From NCBI GenBank assembly GCA_964439265.1, contig CAYTOA010000001.1, positions 62,001 to 126,000 of the forward strand: a stretch of DNA of 64,000 nt, read 5' to 3'. Made by a program: the position numbers and the translations under genes. Below, piece after piece: positions 15,549-25,404 of this stretch. The notes under the pieces are model-generated. The model made no database searches and had not been told where the DNA came from. It saw nothing but the letters and a program-made list of their open reading frames with translations. Each line of letters starts with the position of its first letter. Position 1 is the first letter of the stretch. The DNA comes from JAGVPT01 sp964439265. Its GTDB lineage: Bacteria > Bacteroidota > Ignavibacteria > UBA10030 > UBA8401.

Positions 15549-17966
15549 TTAGAAATTGATGCGGTAAATCAGGCTGACGTATGAATCGTTCTTCACACCT
15601 GAATTGATGATGTACTGATAGTCGAAGGCCGCGGTCTGGTTGTGCGCAATGGCATAGAGCAATCCGATCTCCAGCACGGTGCGTTTAAAATCTCCGAACG
15701 TCGGCGCAATTGTGCCTGACAGTTTTAACACGTCTCCATAAATTTTGTATCGGCCGTTGAGTGTAATGGTCGAATAGTTGAGCGAAGTCGATGAGATCAG
15801 CGTCTTTGTCGCCGGGGGTATGCTGGTCGAATCTACGACAGACGTGACCAACGGTATGGTGTTCAGGCTCATCGTGTACCCGATGGATGACTCGAGAGGA
15901 AACGTATGGACGGTGTTGATCAAGAGGAATGCATTGAAGCCCTTGACGTTTTGCCTGTTCGCAGTGTTGTCCATTTTGCTGGAATAGTCGAGACTCAACG
16001 TCGCATTGTGCCTTCCCCAGTATGAAAAATCGTACGTCGATTGCGCGAAATAATGATTCGTCTTATCGTTAATTGCGCGATCTGCGACAATCAGATTCGT
16101 ATCGAGCGGGTCGATGGGGTTGCTGTTGGTGTTGTTTCCGTATCCGATCGTAATGTTCGGCATGTTCGATGTCGGATAATATGATACCGAGGTATTAAAC
16201 GTTGCGTACGTTGTCGTGAGCGCAACCTCCTCACCATTTGACGTCAGGATCGTGTCCTGCCCGCCGGTATTGTTCTGCAAACGCTCGTAGCTAGCGGTCA
16301 GGAAAACGCTGTTGCCTACCAACCGCAGTCTGTCAAAAACATTGAAGCCCTTGACGTCCTTCCTCAATGCCGACGTCCCTTCAGAGGAATAATCCGCGCC
16401 GTGGTAGATGTACGTCCCCTTGAGATAGTTTCCAAAGTAGTTCAGTGCGAGCCCGGTTTCATACACTAACGCCGACAAGCCGGGTGGGAGAGGTACAAGA
16501 TTCTCATTTAGGGTAATGACTTTCGAAAGATATTTTGTCCCATATTTTTTCAAAAGACTTTTCGTGCTGCTGTCCAATTGAGAAGTATCGATGCTTGCGT
16601 CGGTAAATACGGGCGCCGAGATATCGACGTTGTTCAAACTGTAGGACGCCTGTCCCGTAAATTCAAAATGATGGTTGTCAAACGCGACGACAAGGTCGCT
16701 TCCGGCCACAACATTCTCCTGCGGTTTTACAAGAGTGTCCGCCGCGCCGTATTGATCCTTCGATTTCAAATAGGTGAAGCCGAGCTGAAAGTTTTCGCCG
16801 CTGCCGAAGCTTGGGCGGACAGCTGTCAAATTTCGCTTCAATGTCGGCGTAACGATCTGCTGGCTTGAATCGACGTCGACACCCCGGATGACTTCACCGC
16901 TGGCATAATCCAAGTTGAATGCGCCGAGGTCCAGGCCTGCCGTAATTCCGCGTATGCGTTTGCCGTCCATCACTGCCGATGGGGCGAACCGGGGGTACGC
17001 ATCGCCGAATCCCAAGCTCGCAAATTTTGCGTCGAATCCGAGAAAATATCGGTTTTGCGGCTGACGGGTAGGGTCTTCTTCCGATGTGAGATAAAGATTG
17101 CCCGTCGTCTTCAAAATCCCGTACGATGCGATCGCGTTTGCGAGCAATCGCCTGTACGGCGTGACATCTCCTTTGATGTCTTCATTGCGTCCTTCTGCTT
17201 GTGCGTTTCCGGAATATTGGATTTGATCCTCCAAAGCTTCCGCCTGCCCGGCCGTGAGAAGTGTAAATGTCCGTTCTATCGAATGGTAGGCGGCGCCGGT
17301 TGTATCATACACATCCACGCGTAGCGTATGAACGCCGTTCGACAATTTCCTTGGAAGGGCGTCCGGAGACACGATCGTCAGGTCGCCTGCGATAACTTCC
17401 ATCGGAGTCAGATTGATGTTGTCTACAAATATTTTCGTTCTTCTCCTGTCCACCTCGTTTGGTGCGTACACGAAAGAAACGGAAATATATACATCCTCCG
17501 GCAGAAGTTTTTCTGATTTATCCGGGCTGAGGAACAGAATCTCCTGATCCCTCTGCGATTTCCCTGCCACCGGAATTCGCGTCGGCGTTGCCTGCGGGTT
17601 TGAAAAAGGATAAGTTTCGGAAGCGCCGGTCGTCGTTTGCGCGATCACATACACTTCCATGAACGGCGGTGCCACATCGTCCTCGGATATCGTTACTGCC
17701 GCCGTGTCGCTGGAGATCACCATCTCAAGTATCCGAAACTCTGTCTGGCCGAATTGGCGGTAATACAATACCACTCGGGCAAGTTCAGTCGATTTTGCCA
17801 ATTCTACTGCGACGCGCAGCGGCGCCCCTTCTTTCGCTTGGCCGTAGTGGATCGCCCGGATATAGGTGTTGATCTGAGCGTGAGCTGCGGGCGCGATGAG
17901 AATGATCAGCGCAGCAATAATGCCAGTTAGGAATTTCGGGGACGATTTCCTCTGGAGAAAATCCAT
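15549..17966 (-). CDS. Large outer-membrane beta-barrel-like protein with N-terminal domain shared with the FecR protein
   Basis: 805 residues with a signal peptide (GIIAALIILIAPAAHAQ). Residues about 35-140 form a domain carrying MEVYVIAQTTTG...TYPFSNPQ...IPV. An Ig-like part follows to about 235 (KIFVDNINLTPMEVI; GVHTLRVDVYDTTG). From about 250 the sequence is a long run of amphipathic strands ending in an aromatic residue (SLIYRINF), as expected of an outer-membrane barrel. The N-terminal domain is clearly related to the C-terminus of the FecR-domain protein encoded upstream. No enzyme motif is visible. The adjacent cyclase gene suggests an envelope-sensing complex. Confidence 0.7.
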   Translation of the reverse strand: MDFLQRKSSPKFLTGIIAALIILIAPAAHAQINTYIRAIHYGQAKEGAPLRVAVELAKSTELARVVLYYRQFGQTEFRILEMVISSDTAAVTISEDDVAPPFMEVYVIAQTTTGASETYPFSNPQATPTRIPVAGKSQRDQEILFLSPDKSEKLLPEDVYISVSFVYAPNEVDRRRTKIFVDNINLTPMEVIAGDLTIVSPDALPRKLSNGVHTLRVDVYDTTGAAYHSIERTFTLLTAGQAEALEDQIQYSGNAQAEGRNEDIKGDVTPYRRLLANAIASYGILKTTGNLYLTSEEDPTRQPQNRYFLGFDAKFASLGFGDAYPRFAPSAVMDGKRIRGITAGLDLGAFNLDYASGEVIRGVDVDSSQQIVTPTLKRNLTAVRPSFGSGENFQLGFTYLKSKDQYGAADTLVKPQENVVAGSDLVVAFDNHHFEFTGQASYSLNNVDISAPVFTDASIDTSQLDSSTKSLLKKYGTKYLSKVITLNENLVPLPPGLSALVYETGLALNYFGNYLKGTYIYHGADYSSEGTSALRKDVKGFNVFDRLRLVGNSVFLTASYERLQNNTGGQDTILTSNGEEVALTTTYATFNTSVSYYPTSNMPNITIGYGNNTNSNPIDPLDTNLIVADRAINDKTNHYFAQSTYDFSYWGRHNATLSLDYSSKMDNTANRQNVKGFNAFLLINTVHTFPLESSIGYTMSLNTIPLVTSVVDSTSIPPATKTLISSTSLNYSTITLNGRYKIYGDVLKLSGTIAPTFGDFKRTVLEIGLLYAIAHNQTAAFDYQYIINSGVKNDSYVSLIYRINF

Positions 17967-18004
17967 GGCAGACCGGGGAATTGTGAACGATTAAAGGCAA
18001 TAAT

Positions 18005-18057
18005 AAAAAACCGCCTGCAATCTAAAAAATGGAGCCGATAATTGCAAGCGGTTTTTC
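18005..18057 (-). terminator. Intrinsic terminator after the FecR-domain gene (minus strand)
   Basis: Twelve-position stem, ACCGCCTGCAAT at 18010-18021 with ATTGCAAGCGGT at 18041-18052 and one mismatch. It is flanked by A and T runs, so on the minus strand the stem is followed by TTTTTTATTA. It lies between the FecR-domain gene and the barrel gene, and would separate or attenuate their expression. Confidence 0.8.
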
Positions 18058-18076
18058 TATCGTTATGTATCAGCGA

Positions 18077-19156
18077 TCAGTAGTCGATGATCATAGTCTT
18101 TGCGTTTCCATTCGGGTCCGAGAACTGAAGCCGTAACTCGTTTGAGGTCGACGACTGGACCGGGATGACGATCGGATTCGACTGGGGGTCGTTCGGCGGA
18201 TAGGTCAAATTGATTCCCGTTTTTGTCCGGAAAATTACGTAGACGTGCATCGAGGGACTAACGACGTCGGCGCCCGGGACTGCAAACGATACCTTGTTGC
18301 CGGACAGCGTCGCTTGCACCTCTTTAAATGTGGTCATTGAGGAATTCTTATACGCAAGTGCAAAATATGCGACGATTGATTTCAACGTATCGACGGGAAC
18401 GGATGTTTGGACAAGCTCTACCGTAACGTTGAAATCCTGTGCTTCGGTCACGACCGGTGCGGACACGGCAAATCCAACCGAAAAATTGCCGGTCGAGGAG
18501 GTGCCGTTGTTTGAGGTCCCTCCGCCTCCTCCGCCGTTGCCGGTTGCACCCTGTAGTTTCTGCAATTGCTCCGGCGTGGTTTTCTTTACCTCGATCTTTC
18601 CGTTGGCATACGAGTAAGCAGTTTGTCCGGGTGTGACGTTAACAGACTGGTTTGAAACGTTGTTCGTGAAGAGGACGATACCGGCGCCGAGAATCAGCAC
18701 ATCGGTGCTGTCCTGACCGTCGATGAGCATGCCCTGTGTTCCGCGAATCGAAGCGACGGATGTCGGGGTCGAGAATTCAAATTTTTCGTTCTCTCTTTTC
18801 TTTACGTCAAATGTCAGTTCGCCCCGTTCGAGGTTGACGTTCTTCGAAAATTCCTTATTTGCCGTCAGCTCTGCGCGTATGGTGATTTGAGAATTTTCCT
18901 GAAGGCGGAGGATCGAGTTTTCGATGAACTTAATGACGACGAAGGAATTTGCGCCCGTTCTTACCTGGTCGCCCGATAACAGCGGCGTTGCGGGAGCGGC
19001 TTTCGTCCATGTTTTTCCATCTTTCAGATATTCGACTGTCCCTACCGGTTTGTAGATAAGAGCGACCGGCTTGTCTGGATCGTACGCCGGTGCGGAAACC
19101 GCAATGCCGATTGGCGAAATCATGCACACCAGCAAAAGAATGAACAAGGTCCTCAT
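18077..19156 (-). CDS. Secreted FecR-domain protein
   Basis: 359 residues with a signal peptide (LFILLLVCMISPIGIAVSA). The FecR domain spans about residues 35-165: VGTVEYLKDG, LLSGDQVRTGANSFVVIKF, LRLQENSQI, FDVKKRENEKFEFSTPTSVA and SIRGTQG, a typical ending. A Gly/Asn/Ser linker (GNGGGGGG, about 205-220) leads to a C-terminal domain with MHVYVIFRTKTG...TYPPNDPQ...IPV. That domain recurs at the N-terminus of the next protein. There is no transmembrane anti-sigma segment and no sigma factor gene nearby, so this is probably not a classical FecR regulator but a periplasmic sensing or scaffold protein. Confidence 0.85.
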   Translation of the reverse strand: MRTLFILLLVCMISPIGIAVSAPAYDPDKPVALIYKPVGTVEYLKDGKTWTKAAPATPLLSGDQVRTGANSFVVIKFIENSILRLQENSQITIRAELTANKEFSKNVNLERGELTFDVKKRENEKFEFSTPTSVASIRGTQGMLIDGQDSTDVLILGAGIVLFTNNVSNQSVNVTPGQTAYSYANGKIEVKKTTPEQLQKLQGATGNGGGGGGTSNNGTSSTGNFSVGFAVSAPVVTEAQDFNVTVELVQTSVPVDTLKSIVAYFALAYKNSSMTTFKEVQATLSGNKVSFAVPGADVVSPSMHVYVIFRTKTGINLTYPPNDPQSNPIVIPVQSSTSNELRLQFSDPNGNAKTMIIDY

Positions 19157-19184
19157 GTGATCTCTCCAAAAAGTCAGTTCGCTG

Positions 19185-20348
19185 TTAGTTTTGAAATCGG
19201 ATCGATTTGATTTTGTTCTTGTTCTGGTTCAAGATCAATTGGAGTTCCTGTGCCGTGAGCGTTACACCGTTCAACGTCATGTGGGAACTGTCCAGCACAA
19301 GTTTTTGATCCTGAACCAGGTTCATAATGTCCTGGAAAGTTCCACCACTCAATGCTGTCGTCAGGAGATTTAGCACTAACTGTCCCTGCGGGTCGGAAAT
19401 CCTGAACAACCGTATCGTCCTCAGCGGATCGATGTTGTAACCGAATGCCGTTCGTAACCCGTCGAGCACAACAACATACGTTTTTCCCCGCTCGAGCGGG
19501 CGAGGCCCTCTCAGAACAGACACTCCGGGCCCGCCAACCGGCGCTTGTGGATACGTCAGGATGGTAAGGTTGCCGGAAAGCTGACGGTCGATCTGAACCT
19601 GAAAATACGGATCCGACGCTGTGATGGCGTCTTCGAGCGACTGCTGCTCCGGTCTTTTTTCATAAACTGTAAGCATCACTCCACGAGTATCATATGCCCA
19701 TTGGAATTGCGGGAACGGGGATGGATATTCAACTCCGTTGTCGGGCGGCTGAAGCAATGTGGCGTTCGTCGGATTTGTGATGGTCACTTGAATTTGCGAA
19801 GAAGGCAAAATTTGAACGGTGCTATTCGTGTCCCGAGCAGGATTTCCTATCTTGACAACTTGCATAGCAATATCTACCTCATACCTCCCTGAAGGAACTT
19901 TTCCGCCGCTTGCTGGGTCAGAGATCTTGTTCTTTAAGAGAGTCTTCTCAGCTTCGTCGACTGTGAATGAAAAATTGAATTCTTTACTTGCCGCATCCGT
20001 GCTTCGGAACACCCGTCCTCCGGGCGGCACACTGAACGGCGTTAGGGTCCGGGGATCACTACCAGAAAGGAATAACGACTTCTTAATCCCATCTTCATCA
20101 AGAGTGACGTAAGCCTTCATCTGCATGTTAACCCAAATAACTTCTCGTTTCGGATTATTGATGGTGAGCGAGAAGCTCGTTGTCGGAACGTCCTTAATCG
20201 TTTCCGAAAGCGGGTCAACGAGGGATGTTGCGTTGACGATATCCGCATCTATGTAGACGGCATGAGCGGTAAACTGAGCATTGGCAAATCGAATCCAGAG
20301 CGTAGTAGCTGCAAACATTAGAAAGATGTTCCTGCTGTAAGCTCTCAT
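19185..20348 (-). CDS. Secreted protein of unknown function, first gene of the FecR/CHASE2 cluster
   Basis: 387 residues with a signal peptide ending near RFANAQF. It seems to hold two or three beta-sandwich parts: the first reads TSFSLTINNPKREVIWVNMQ, and a later segment with P-P-x-N-G-V-E-Y-P resembles fibronectin/Big-like folds around an FQW core (FPQFQWAYDTRG). It ends in a helical part (LQLILNQNKNKIKS). No catalytic motif is visible. The stop lies 28 bp before the FecR-domain gene, so they form one transcript. Its role is probably extracytoplasmic binding; nothing more specific can be supported. Confidence 0.65.
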   Translation of the reverse strand: MRAYSRNIFLMFAATTLWIRFANAQFTAHAVYIDADIVNATSLVDPLSETIKDVPTTSFSLTINNPKREVIWVNMQMKAYVTLDEDGIKKSLFLSGSDPRTLTPFSVPPGGRVFRSTDAASKEFNFSFTVDEAEKTLLKNKISDPASGGKVPSGRYEVDIAMQVVKIGNPARDTNSTVQILPSSQIQVTITNPTNATLLQPPDNGVEYPSPFPQFQWAYDTRGVMLTVYEKRPEQQSLEDAITASDPYFQVQIDRQLSGNLTILTYPQAPVGGPGVSVLRGPRPLERGKTYVVVLDGLRTAFGYNIDPLRTIRLFRISDPQGQLVLNLLTTALSGGTFQDIMNLVQDQKLVLDSSHMTLNGVTLTAQELQLILNQNKNKIKSIRFQN

Positions 20349-20452
20349 GAGACAAGTCTCCTCTTAGTGATCCGGATTGTGTATTAATATTATGCCTAAT
20401 CTACGTCAATTCTACCATTGCGTACTGTGTTGAGAGTCACCAGCCGGAACGG

Positions 20453-21769
20453 CTAAAATCCGGCGATATCGTTGTAAATCACGAAAACCATGAAGGTCAG
20501 AAGAAGCAGAACGCCGGCCTGCTGCACCGTTTGCTGTACCTTGTGTGGAATCGGTTTCCCGAAGATTCCCTCGTAGACGAGCATCATCAAGTGACCGCCG
20601 TCGAGGGCGGGAAAAGGAAGAATGTTCATCACCGCAAGACTAATACTGAGGAGCGCCATGAATCCGAGGAAGCTCATGATCCCAACCTCAGCGGTCCGGG
20701 TGGCCATCTGAGCAATTTTTACGGGACCGGCGACCGATTTCGAGAACGATGCCTTGCCGACAATAATGTGCCAGATCGAACTGATGAATAACTTAGTCGC
20801 TCCGTAAACATCGTCTATCCCTCGAGGGAGCGATTCGAATATCCCATAACGCTGGTGAACGATCGGCCCGACATATCGGCTCTCAATGCTTATTCCGATC
20901 ATTCCTTCTGACGTCGGCGTTATAGCCGTCTTGACGACCTTGCTGCCGCGCCGAATTTCAAAATCGATTTTCCTCCCGGCATTGGCTTTGATGATATGGG
21001 TGACCTGGAACTGGTTGATCACTTTTTGATGATCGATGGAGAGAAGTACATCTTCAGGAACGAGTCCGGCGGCCTCCGCAGGTTTATTCTTCAGGACGTC
21101 GCCAACGACTGCCTCGGTAAAATTAGGAAGAAATCCGAACGCGGCGTCGGAGATATCGGGCACCAGGGTGTGCGGTACCGCGATGGTCGTCGCAGCGCCG
21201 TTTCTATCGATATCGATGCTGAGATCGTCCCCGACGAAATCGACATACATCGCCGATTGAATCGCGTCCCAGTGGACGATCTTCTCGCCGTTGACGGCAA
21301 GAATCTTGTCGCCTTCCTTGAAACCGGTTTTTTCGGCCGCGCTGTTTGGAACGATGTACCCGATTTCGGTCGTCTGACGAAAATTTCCGCCGTTGACAAA
21401 GTTGATGCCCCAGAATATCGCGATCGCAAGGAGAATATTCATCATGACCCCTGCAGAAATAACGATCATCCGCTGCCAGATGGGTTTCGAGCGGAATTCC
21501 CACGGCTGGGGTTCGTGGTTGACAAATTCGGTATCGAAGCTTTCATCGATCATTCCGGCTATCTTCACGTAGCCGCCGATGGGAACCCACGAAACGCAAT
21601 AGTCCGTTTCGCCGATCTGCTTGCCGAAAGCGCGGGGCGGGAAACCGATCGAGAATCGATCGACGCGCATCCTGCATGCTTTTGCGGCAATGAAATGTCC
21701 CAGTTCGTGTATGAATACCAGGACGCCGATCGTAACAAGAAAATAGAATACAGTAGTGAGAAATTCCAT
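20453..21769 (-). CDS. rseP: Site-2 zinc metalloprotease RseP (M50 family)
   Basis: 438 residues. The zinc motif HELGH is at residues 21-25 in the first membrane helix. Tandem PDZ-like segments lie in the middle (GYIVPNSAAEKTGFKEGDKILAVNG and KPAEAAGLVPEDVLLSIDHQ, here given as landmarks). The third zinc ligand is in FPALDGGH with Asp390, followed by a final helix. It cuts transmembrane segments of anti-sigma factors or signal peptides in the inner membrane. The gene follows dxr by 60 bp, a common bacterial arrangement, so co-expression is likely. Confidence 0.96.
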   Translation of the reverse strand: MEFLTTVFYFLVTIGVLVFIHELGHFIAAKACRMRVDRFSIGFPPRAFGKQIGETDYCVSWVPIGGYVKIAGMIDESFDTEFVNHEPQPWEFRSKPIWQRMIVISAGVMMNILLAIAIFWGINFVNGGNFRQTTEIGYIVPNSAAEKTGFKEGDKILAVNGEKIVHWDAIQSAMYVDFVGDDLSIDIDRNGAATTIAVPHTLVPDISDAAFGFLPNFTEAVVGDVLKNKPAEAAGLVPEDVLLSIDHQKVINQFQVTHIIKANAGRKIDFEIRRGSKVVKTAITPTSEGMIGISIESRYVGPIVHQRYGIFESLPRGIDDVYGATKLFISSIWHIIVGKASFSKSVAGPVKIAQMATRTAEVGIMSFLGFMALLSISLAVMNILPFPALDGGHLMMLVYEGIFGKPIPHKVQQTVQQAGVLLLLTFMVFVIYNDIAGF

Positions 21770-21829
21770 TGCCCTGAGAACCTTCAGTTGCTGTTGGTAA
21801 ACAAATAATTCATCAAATGTCCGCCGCGA

Positions 21830-22999
21830 TCAATTGCAGATACTCTCGGCAAATTTACGGGCCGACGCATCCGCCGCGATGATATCGTCGAGAACCGGAT
21901 GCGGCGTCGACGAATGGTGTTCCATCGTGCGGCAAATCGTTTCAGGTATTTGCAGGAAAGAAATCTTCCCCTCCAGGAAACGCTTGACTGCAATTTCATT
22001 TGCGGCGTTCAATGCCGCCGGCATGGTTCCGCCCGCATTCAGCGCATCGTACGCGAGACGTAAACATTTGAAACGCTCGTAATCCGGCGGAAAAAACGTC
22101 ATCTCCCGTAATTTTGGGAAATCGACGCGTGCAAAATTCGATTTTTCGCGGTCAGGATACGTGAGAGCATACTGGATCGGCAATTTCATGTCGGGCATGC
22201 CGAGCTGTGCCTTCACAGATCCGTCGATAAATTCCACCATCGAATGGATGATCGATTGGGGATGGATCACAACGTCAATCCTATCGGGGGGAATACCGAA
22301 GAGCCAATGCGCTTCGATCACCTCCAGTCCTTTGTTCATCATCGTCGCCGAATCGATCGTGACCTTGTTGCCCATCTTCCAGTTCGGATGGTTCAGCGCC
22401 TGTTCGACCGACACTTTTTTCAGCATTTCCTTCGGTGCGTTAAGAAACGGTCCGCCGGATGCGGTGAGAATAATTTTGCCGACAGACGAGCTCGATTCGC
22501 CGGCGAGGCATTGGAAGATCGCAGAATGTTCACTGTCGACGGGGATGAGAGTCCCCCCCAATTCTTTCACCAGACTCATGATGATCTCGCCGGCGACGAC
22601 GAGGGTTTCTTTATTGGCGAGAGCGATCTTTTTCTTCGCCTTGATCGCTGCGACCGTCGGCTCTAGTCCGGCGAAACCGACGAGCGAGCTAATGACGACA
22701 TCCACATCGCTCCGCTGGACAATTTCGAGCAGTCCCTCTTCGCCGGCAAGCACTTCGGTCGATCCGTCGAAACGATTCTTGCATTCCTCGGCCGATTTCC
22801 TGTCCAGCACGACGACGCCTTTCGGGCGGAACCGTCGGACTTGATCGCACAGGGCGTCAATGTTCTTGTTGACGGTGAGATAGGAAACGTTAAACTGGTC
22901 TGGAAAGTTGGCGATAACTTCTAGGCTATTCTTGCCGATGGAACCCGTTGAGCCAAGGATAGCGATGTTTTTGTGCCGGGAGTGCAATGAAAAAGCCAT
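21830..22999 (-). CDS. dxr: 1-deoxy-D-xylulose 5-phosphate reductoisomerase
   Basis: 389 residues, standard length. The NADPH fold begins with AILGSTGSIGKNSLEV. Substrate and metal residues appear in PVDSEHSA, LTASGGPF and GNKVTIDSATMMNKGLEVIEA. The C-terminal helical domain is complete. It converts DXP to 2-C-methyl-D-erythritol 4-phosphate, the first committed step of the MEP isoprenoid pathway, in the cytoplasm. It is transcribed with rseP. The region upstream to 23245 is a divergent promoter shared with the foldase gene. Confidence 0.98.
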   Translation of the reverse strand: MAFSLHSRHKNIAILGSTGSIGKNSLEVIANFPDQFNVSYLTVNKNIDALCDQVRRFRPKGVVVLDRKSAEECKNRFDGSTEVLAGEEGLLEIVQRSDVDVVISSLVGFAGLEPTVAAIKAKKKIALANKETLVVAGEIIMSLVKELGGTLIPVDSEHSAIFQCLAGESSSSVGKIILTASGGPFLNAPKEMLKKVSVEQALNHPNWKMGNKVTIDSATMMNKGLEVIEAHWLFGIPPDRIDVVIHPQSIIHSMVEFIDGSVKAQLGMPDMKLPIQYALTYPDREKSNFARVDFPKLREMTFFPPDYERFKCLRLAYDALNAGGTMPAALNAANEIAVKRFLEGKISFLQIPETICRTMEHHSSTPHPVLDDIIAADASARKFAESICN

Positions 23000-23245
23000 T
23001 TTATTCTTCCAAAAATGTAACTAAATGTTGAGTGTAAGTCAAGATAACGCCGAAAAGCCGCCGCTCACCTTGTTCCTCAGCGGACTGCGTCGAAATATTT
23101 GTTGCTCTTTATAGACTGGGTTTCCGATTGCTTCTCAAATCGTAACACTTCCTGATTTTGCGTTGCATTTCAAAGCAGTTTCGATTATATTTACGACTCA
23201 AATTAGATTAATACCAATATTCCGCAGCAAGGAGTTTGTTAGGTT

Positions 23246-25339
23246 ATGCCAATAATGACCAGAATGCGCGACAATATGCCGGTGGTTCTCATCGCGCTGT
23301 TAATATTATTCGTCGTCATGATCGTGTTCGAATGGGGGATGGATTATCTTGGGATCAGGTCCAGCCGCCATGACTATGTAGGTGTCATCGACGGAAAGAA
23401 AATCACCTACCAAGAGTTCTCGGATTTGGTGAAACGGGGTGTGGACGGCCAAAAGAAACAATCTGGCCAGGATCCGGACGACGAAATGATGAAGCAGATT
23501 CGTGAACAGATATGGAACAGTCTGGTTGCCTCCACGCTTGTCGATAAAGAGACGCAGCGGGCAGGCGTAACAGTCTCGGACCAAGAACTCGTTGATTGGG
23601 TGAAAGGGGAGAATCCCCCGTCGTTTTTAATGAGCCAGTTCGAAGATTCGACCGGAAAGTTCAACAGAGCTGCCTACGACCAAACGATCAATGACCCGAA
23701 GAACAAGGAGATCATGATTCAGGTTGAAACCGGTCTCAGGCAGCAGCGGTTATCCGAAAAAATGCAAAGTCTTATTTTTGCCACCGTTCGCATTACACCC
23801 GGTGAAATTGAAGAGCGATTTGAAGACCAAAACACAAAGCTCGAAGCGCAGTATGCATTGTTCGATCCGAACAAGTTCATCTCGGACAGCGCAGCTTCGG
23901 TGACAGACGATGACCTGAAGAAGTACTACAACGAGAACCAGGAAGAATTCAGCGCGAAAGCAACTCGCAAGTTGAAGTACGTCTTATTCAGCGATCAGCC
24001 TTCTGCAAAGGATTCGGAGGGCGTGCTTGGAGACGCGAACACCATTATTCAGCGGACAAAAGCAGGGATCGATTTCTTTGACCTTCAAAAGGCATACATG
24101 GAAGCGCCCTCGGCTCCGGCCTTTTTCAAGCATGGAGAATTGTCGCGTGAAAAAGAGGAAGCCGTATTCGGAGCAGCGATCGGCGAGGTCGTTGGACCGG
24201 TAAATGATTATACCGGTTACCATGTGATAAAAATTCTCGACGAAAGAAACGGCACCGACGTATTCGTCCGCGCGAGGCACATCCTTCTGAGCAATACTGG
24301 CGGCGACGAAGCTGCGGTCATGAAGAAGGCGAACGAACTCATTGCGCGTGCCCGCAAAGGGGAGGATTTTGCAGGCCTTGCGAAGCAGTATTCGACCGAG
24401 CCGAATGCGGCGACAACCGGCGGCGATCTTGGATGGTTTGGCAAAGGGAGAATGGTAAAGCCGTTCGAGGACGTGGCATTGAAAGGGAAACCCGGCCAAA
24501 TCCTCGGTCCTGTGAAAACGCAATTCGGAATTCACATCATCAAGATCGAAGGCCGAGACAGCCGTGAAGTGAAGATTGCAGATATTGCGCTTCCCGTTAA
24601 AACAAGTTCTCAGACGAAGGACGACGTTTTTCAGCGCGCGCAGGACTTTGCCTACGTTGCGAAGGACGGCAAGTTTGAAAAGGATGCCGAGGGATTCGGC
24701 CTTCAGGTTCGGGAGACCCCGGCGTTCCAAAAAGGCGGGATGATCCCCGGCCTCGGCATGAACGAATCGGTTTCAAAATTTGCTTTTGACAAAGATCTGG
24801 GAGATCTGAGTGAGGCTTACCAGGTGAACGGCGGCGTTGCAGTATTTAAGATCTCTGAAGTGAAGAAAGACGGCGTGCGGCCGTTTGATGAGGTGAAGAG
24901 TCTTCTTCAACCGCGCGTGCTGCGCAAAAAGAAAATGGCGATGCTGAAGACTGTCGTTGAAAAAATTCGTACTTCTCTGAACGACTCGGGCGACCTCACG
25001 GCGTTGCCGGCTTCCGACGGCCGCATCAGCGTTCAATCGACGGGCGTGTTCTCTCCCGCGGGAGCCATCCCGACCATCGGACGGGACAATACATTCCTCG
25101 GTGCGGCAATGGGATTGCCCGTCAACAAGATCTCGCAGCCTATCGAAGGGGAGAGAGGATGCTATCTCATAAAGCTCCTCAGCAAGACTCCGTTCGATAC
25201 TTCCAGCTTCAACGCGCAAAAAAATATCCTTGCAGCCCAGATGCTGCAGGAGAAGAAACAGCGCGTTGTGAACAATTGGCTTGAGAAACTGAAAGCAAAG
25301 TCGGACATTGAGGACTTGCGCGATACGTTCTACCGGTAG
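23246..25339 (+). CDS. PpiD/SurA-like membrane-anchored peptidyl-prolyl isomerase
   Basis: 697 residues with one N-terminal membrane helix (VVLIALLILFVVMIVFEWGM) leading to a periplasmic body. A SurA-N/PpiD chaperone domain (about 40-260) is followed by a parvulin domain (about 345-450) with the usual landmarks ARHILLS, LAKQYSTEPNAA, GGDLGWFGKG and FGIHIIKIEG. A less conserved second parvulin-like part lies near 270-340. It should help outer-membrane proteins fold as they leave the Sec channel. AAGGAG sits about 11 bases before the ATG. A strong hairpin follows at 25405. Confidence 0.93.
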   Translation: MPIMTRMRDNMPVVLIALLILFVVMIVFEWGMDYLGIRSSRHDYVGVIDGKKITYQEFSDLVKRGVDGQKKQSGQDPDDEMMKQIREQIWNSLVASTLVDKETQRAGVTVSDQELVDWVKGENPPSFLMSQFEDSTGKFNRAAYDQTINDPKNKEIMIQVETGLRQQRLSEKMQSLIFATVRITPGEIEERFEDQNTKLEAQYALFDPNKFISDSAASVTDDDLKKYYNENQEEFSAKATRKLKYVLFSDQPSAKDSEGVLGDANTIIQRTKAGIDFFDLQKAYMEAPSAPAFFKHGELSREKEEAVFGAAIGEVVGPVNDYTGYHVIKILDERNGTDVFVRARHILLSNTGGDEAAVMKKANELIARARKGEDFAGLAKQYSTEPNAATTGGDLGWFGKGRMVKPFEDVALKGKPGQILGPVKTQFGIHIIKIEGRDSREVKIADIALPVKTSSQTKDDVFQRAQDFAYVAKDGKFEKDAEGFGLQVRETPAFQKGGMIPGLGMNESVSKFAFDKDLGDLSEAYQVNGGVAVFKISEVKKDGVRPFDEVKSLLQPRVLRKKKMAMLKTVVEKIRTSLNDSGDLTALPASDGRISVQSTGVFSPAGAIPTIGRDNTFLGAAMGLPVNKISQPIEGERGCYLIKLLSKTPFDTSSFNAQKNILAAQMLQEKKQRVVNNWLEKLKAKSDIEDLRDTFYR

Positions 25340-25404
25340 AAGGGAAGCAATACCGGACCCAAGCCCCGCGAAAGTGCTCCTGGCGACCAGTTTTTTTTTC
25401 TGAT

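Noticed and set aside
20996..21808. A 270-codon plus-strand frame opposite rseP
   Set aside because: Its sequence mirrors the rseP coding strand and shows no domain of its own.
22161..22844. A 227-codon plus-strand frame opposite dxr
   Set aside because: Shadow of dxr; composition and lack of motifs do not support a gene.
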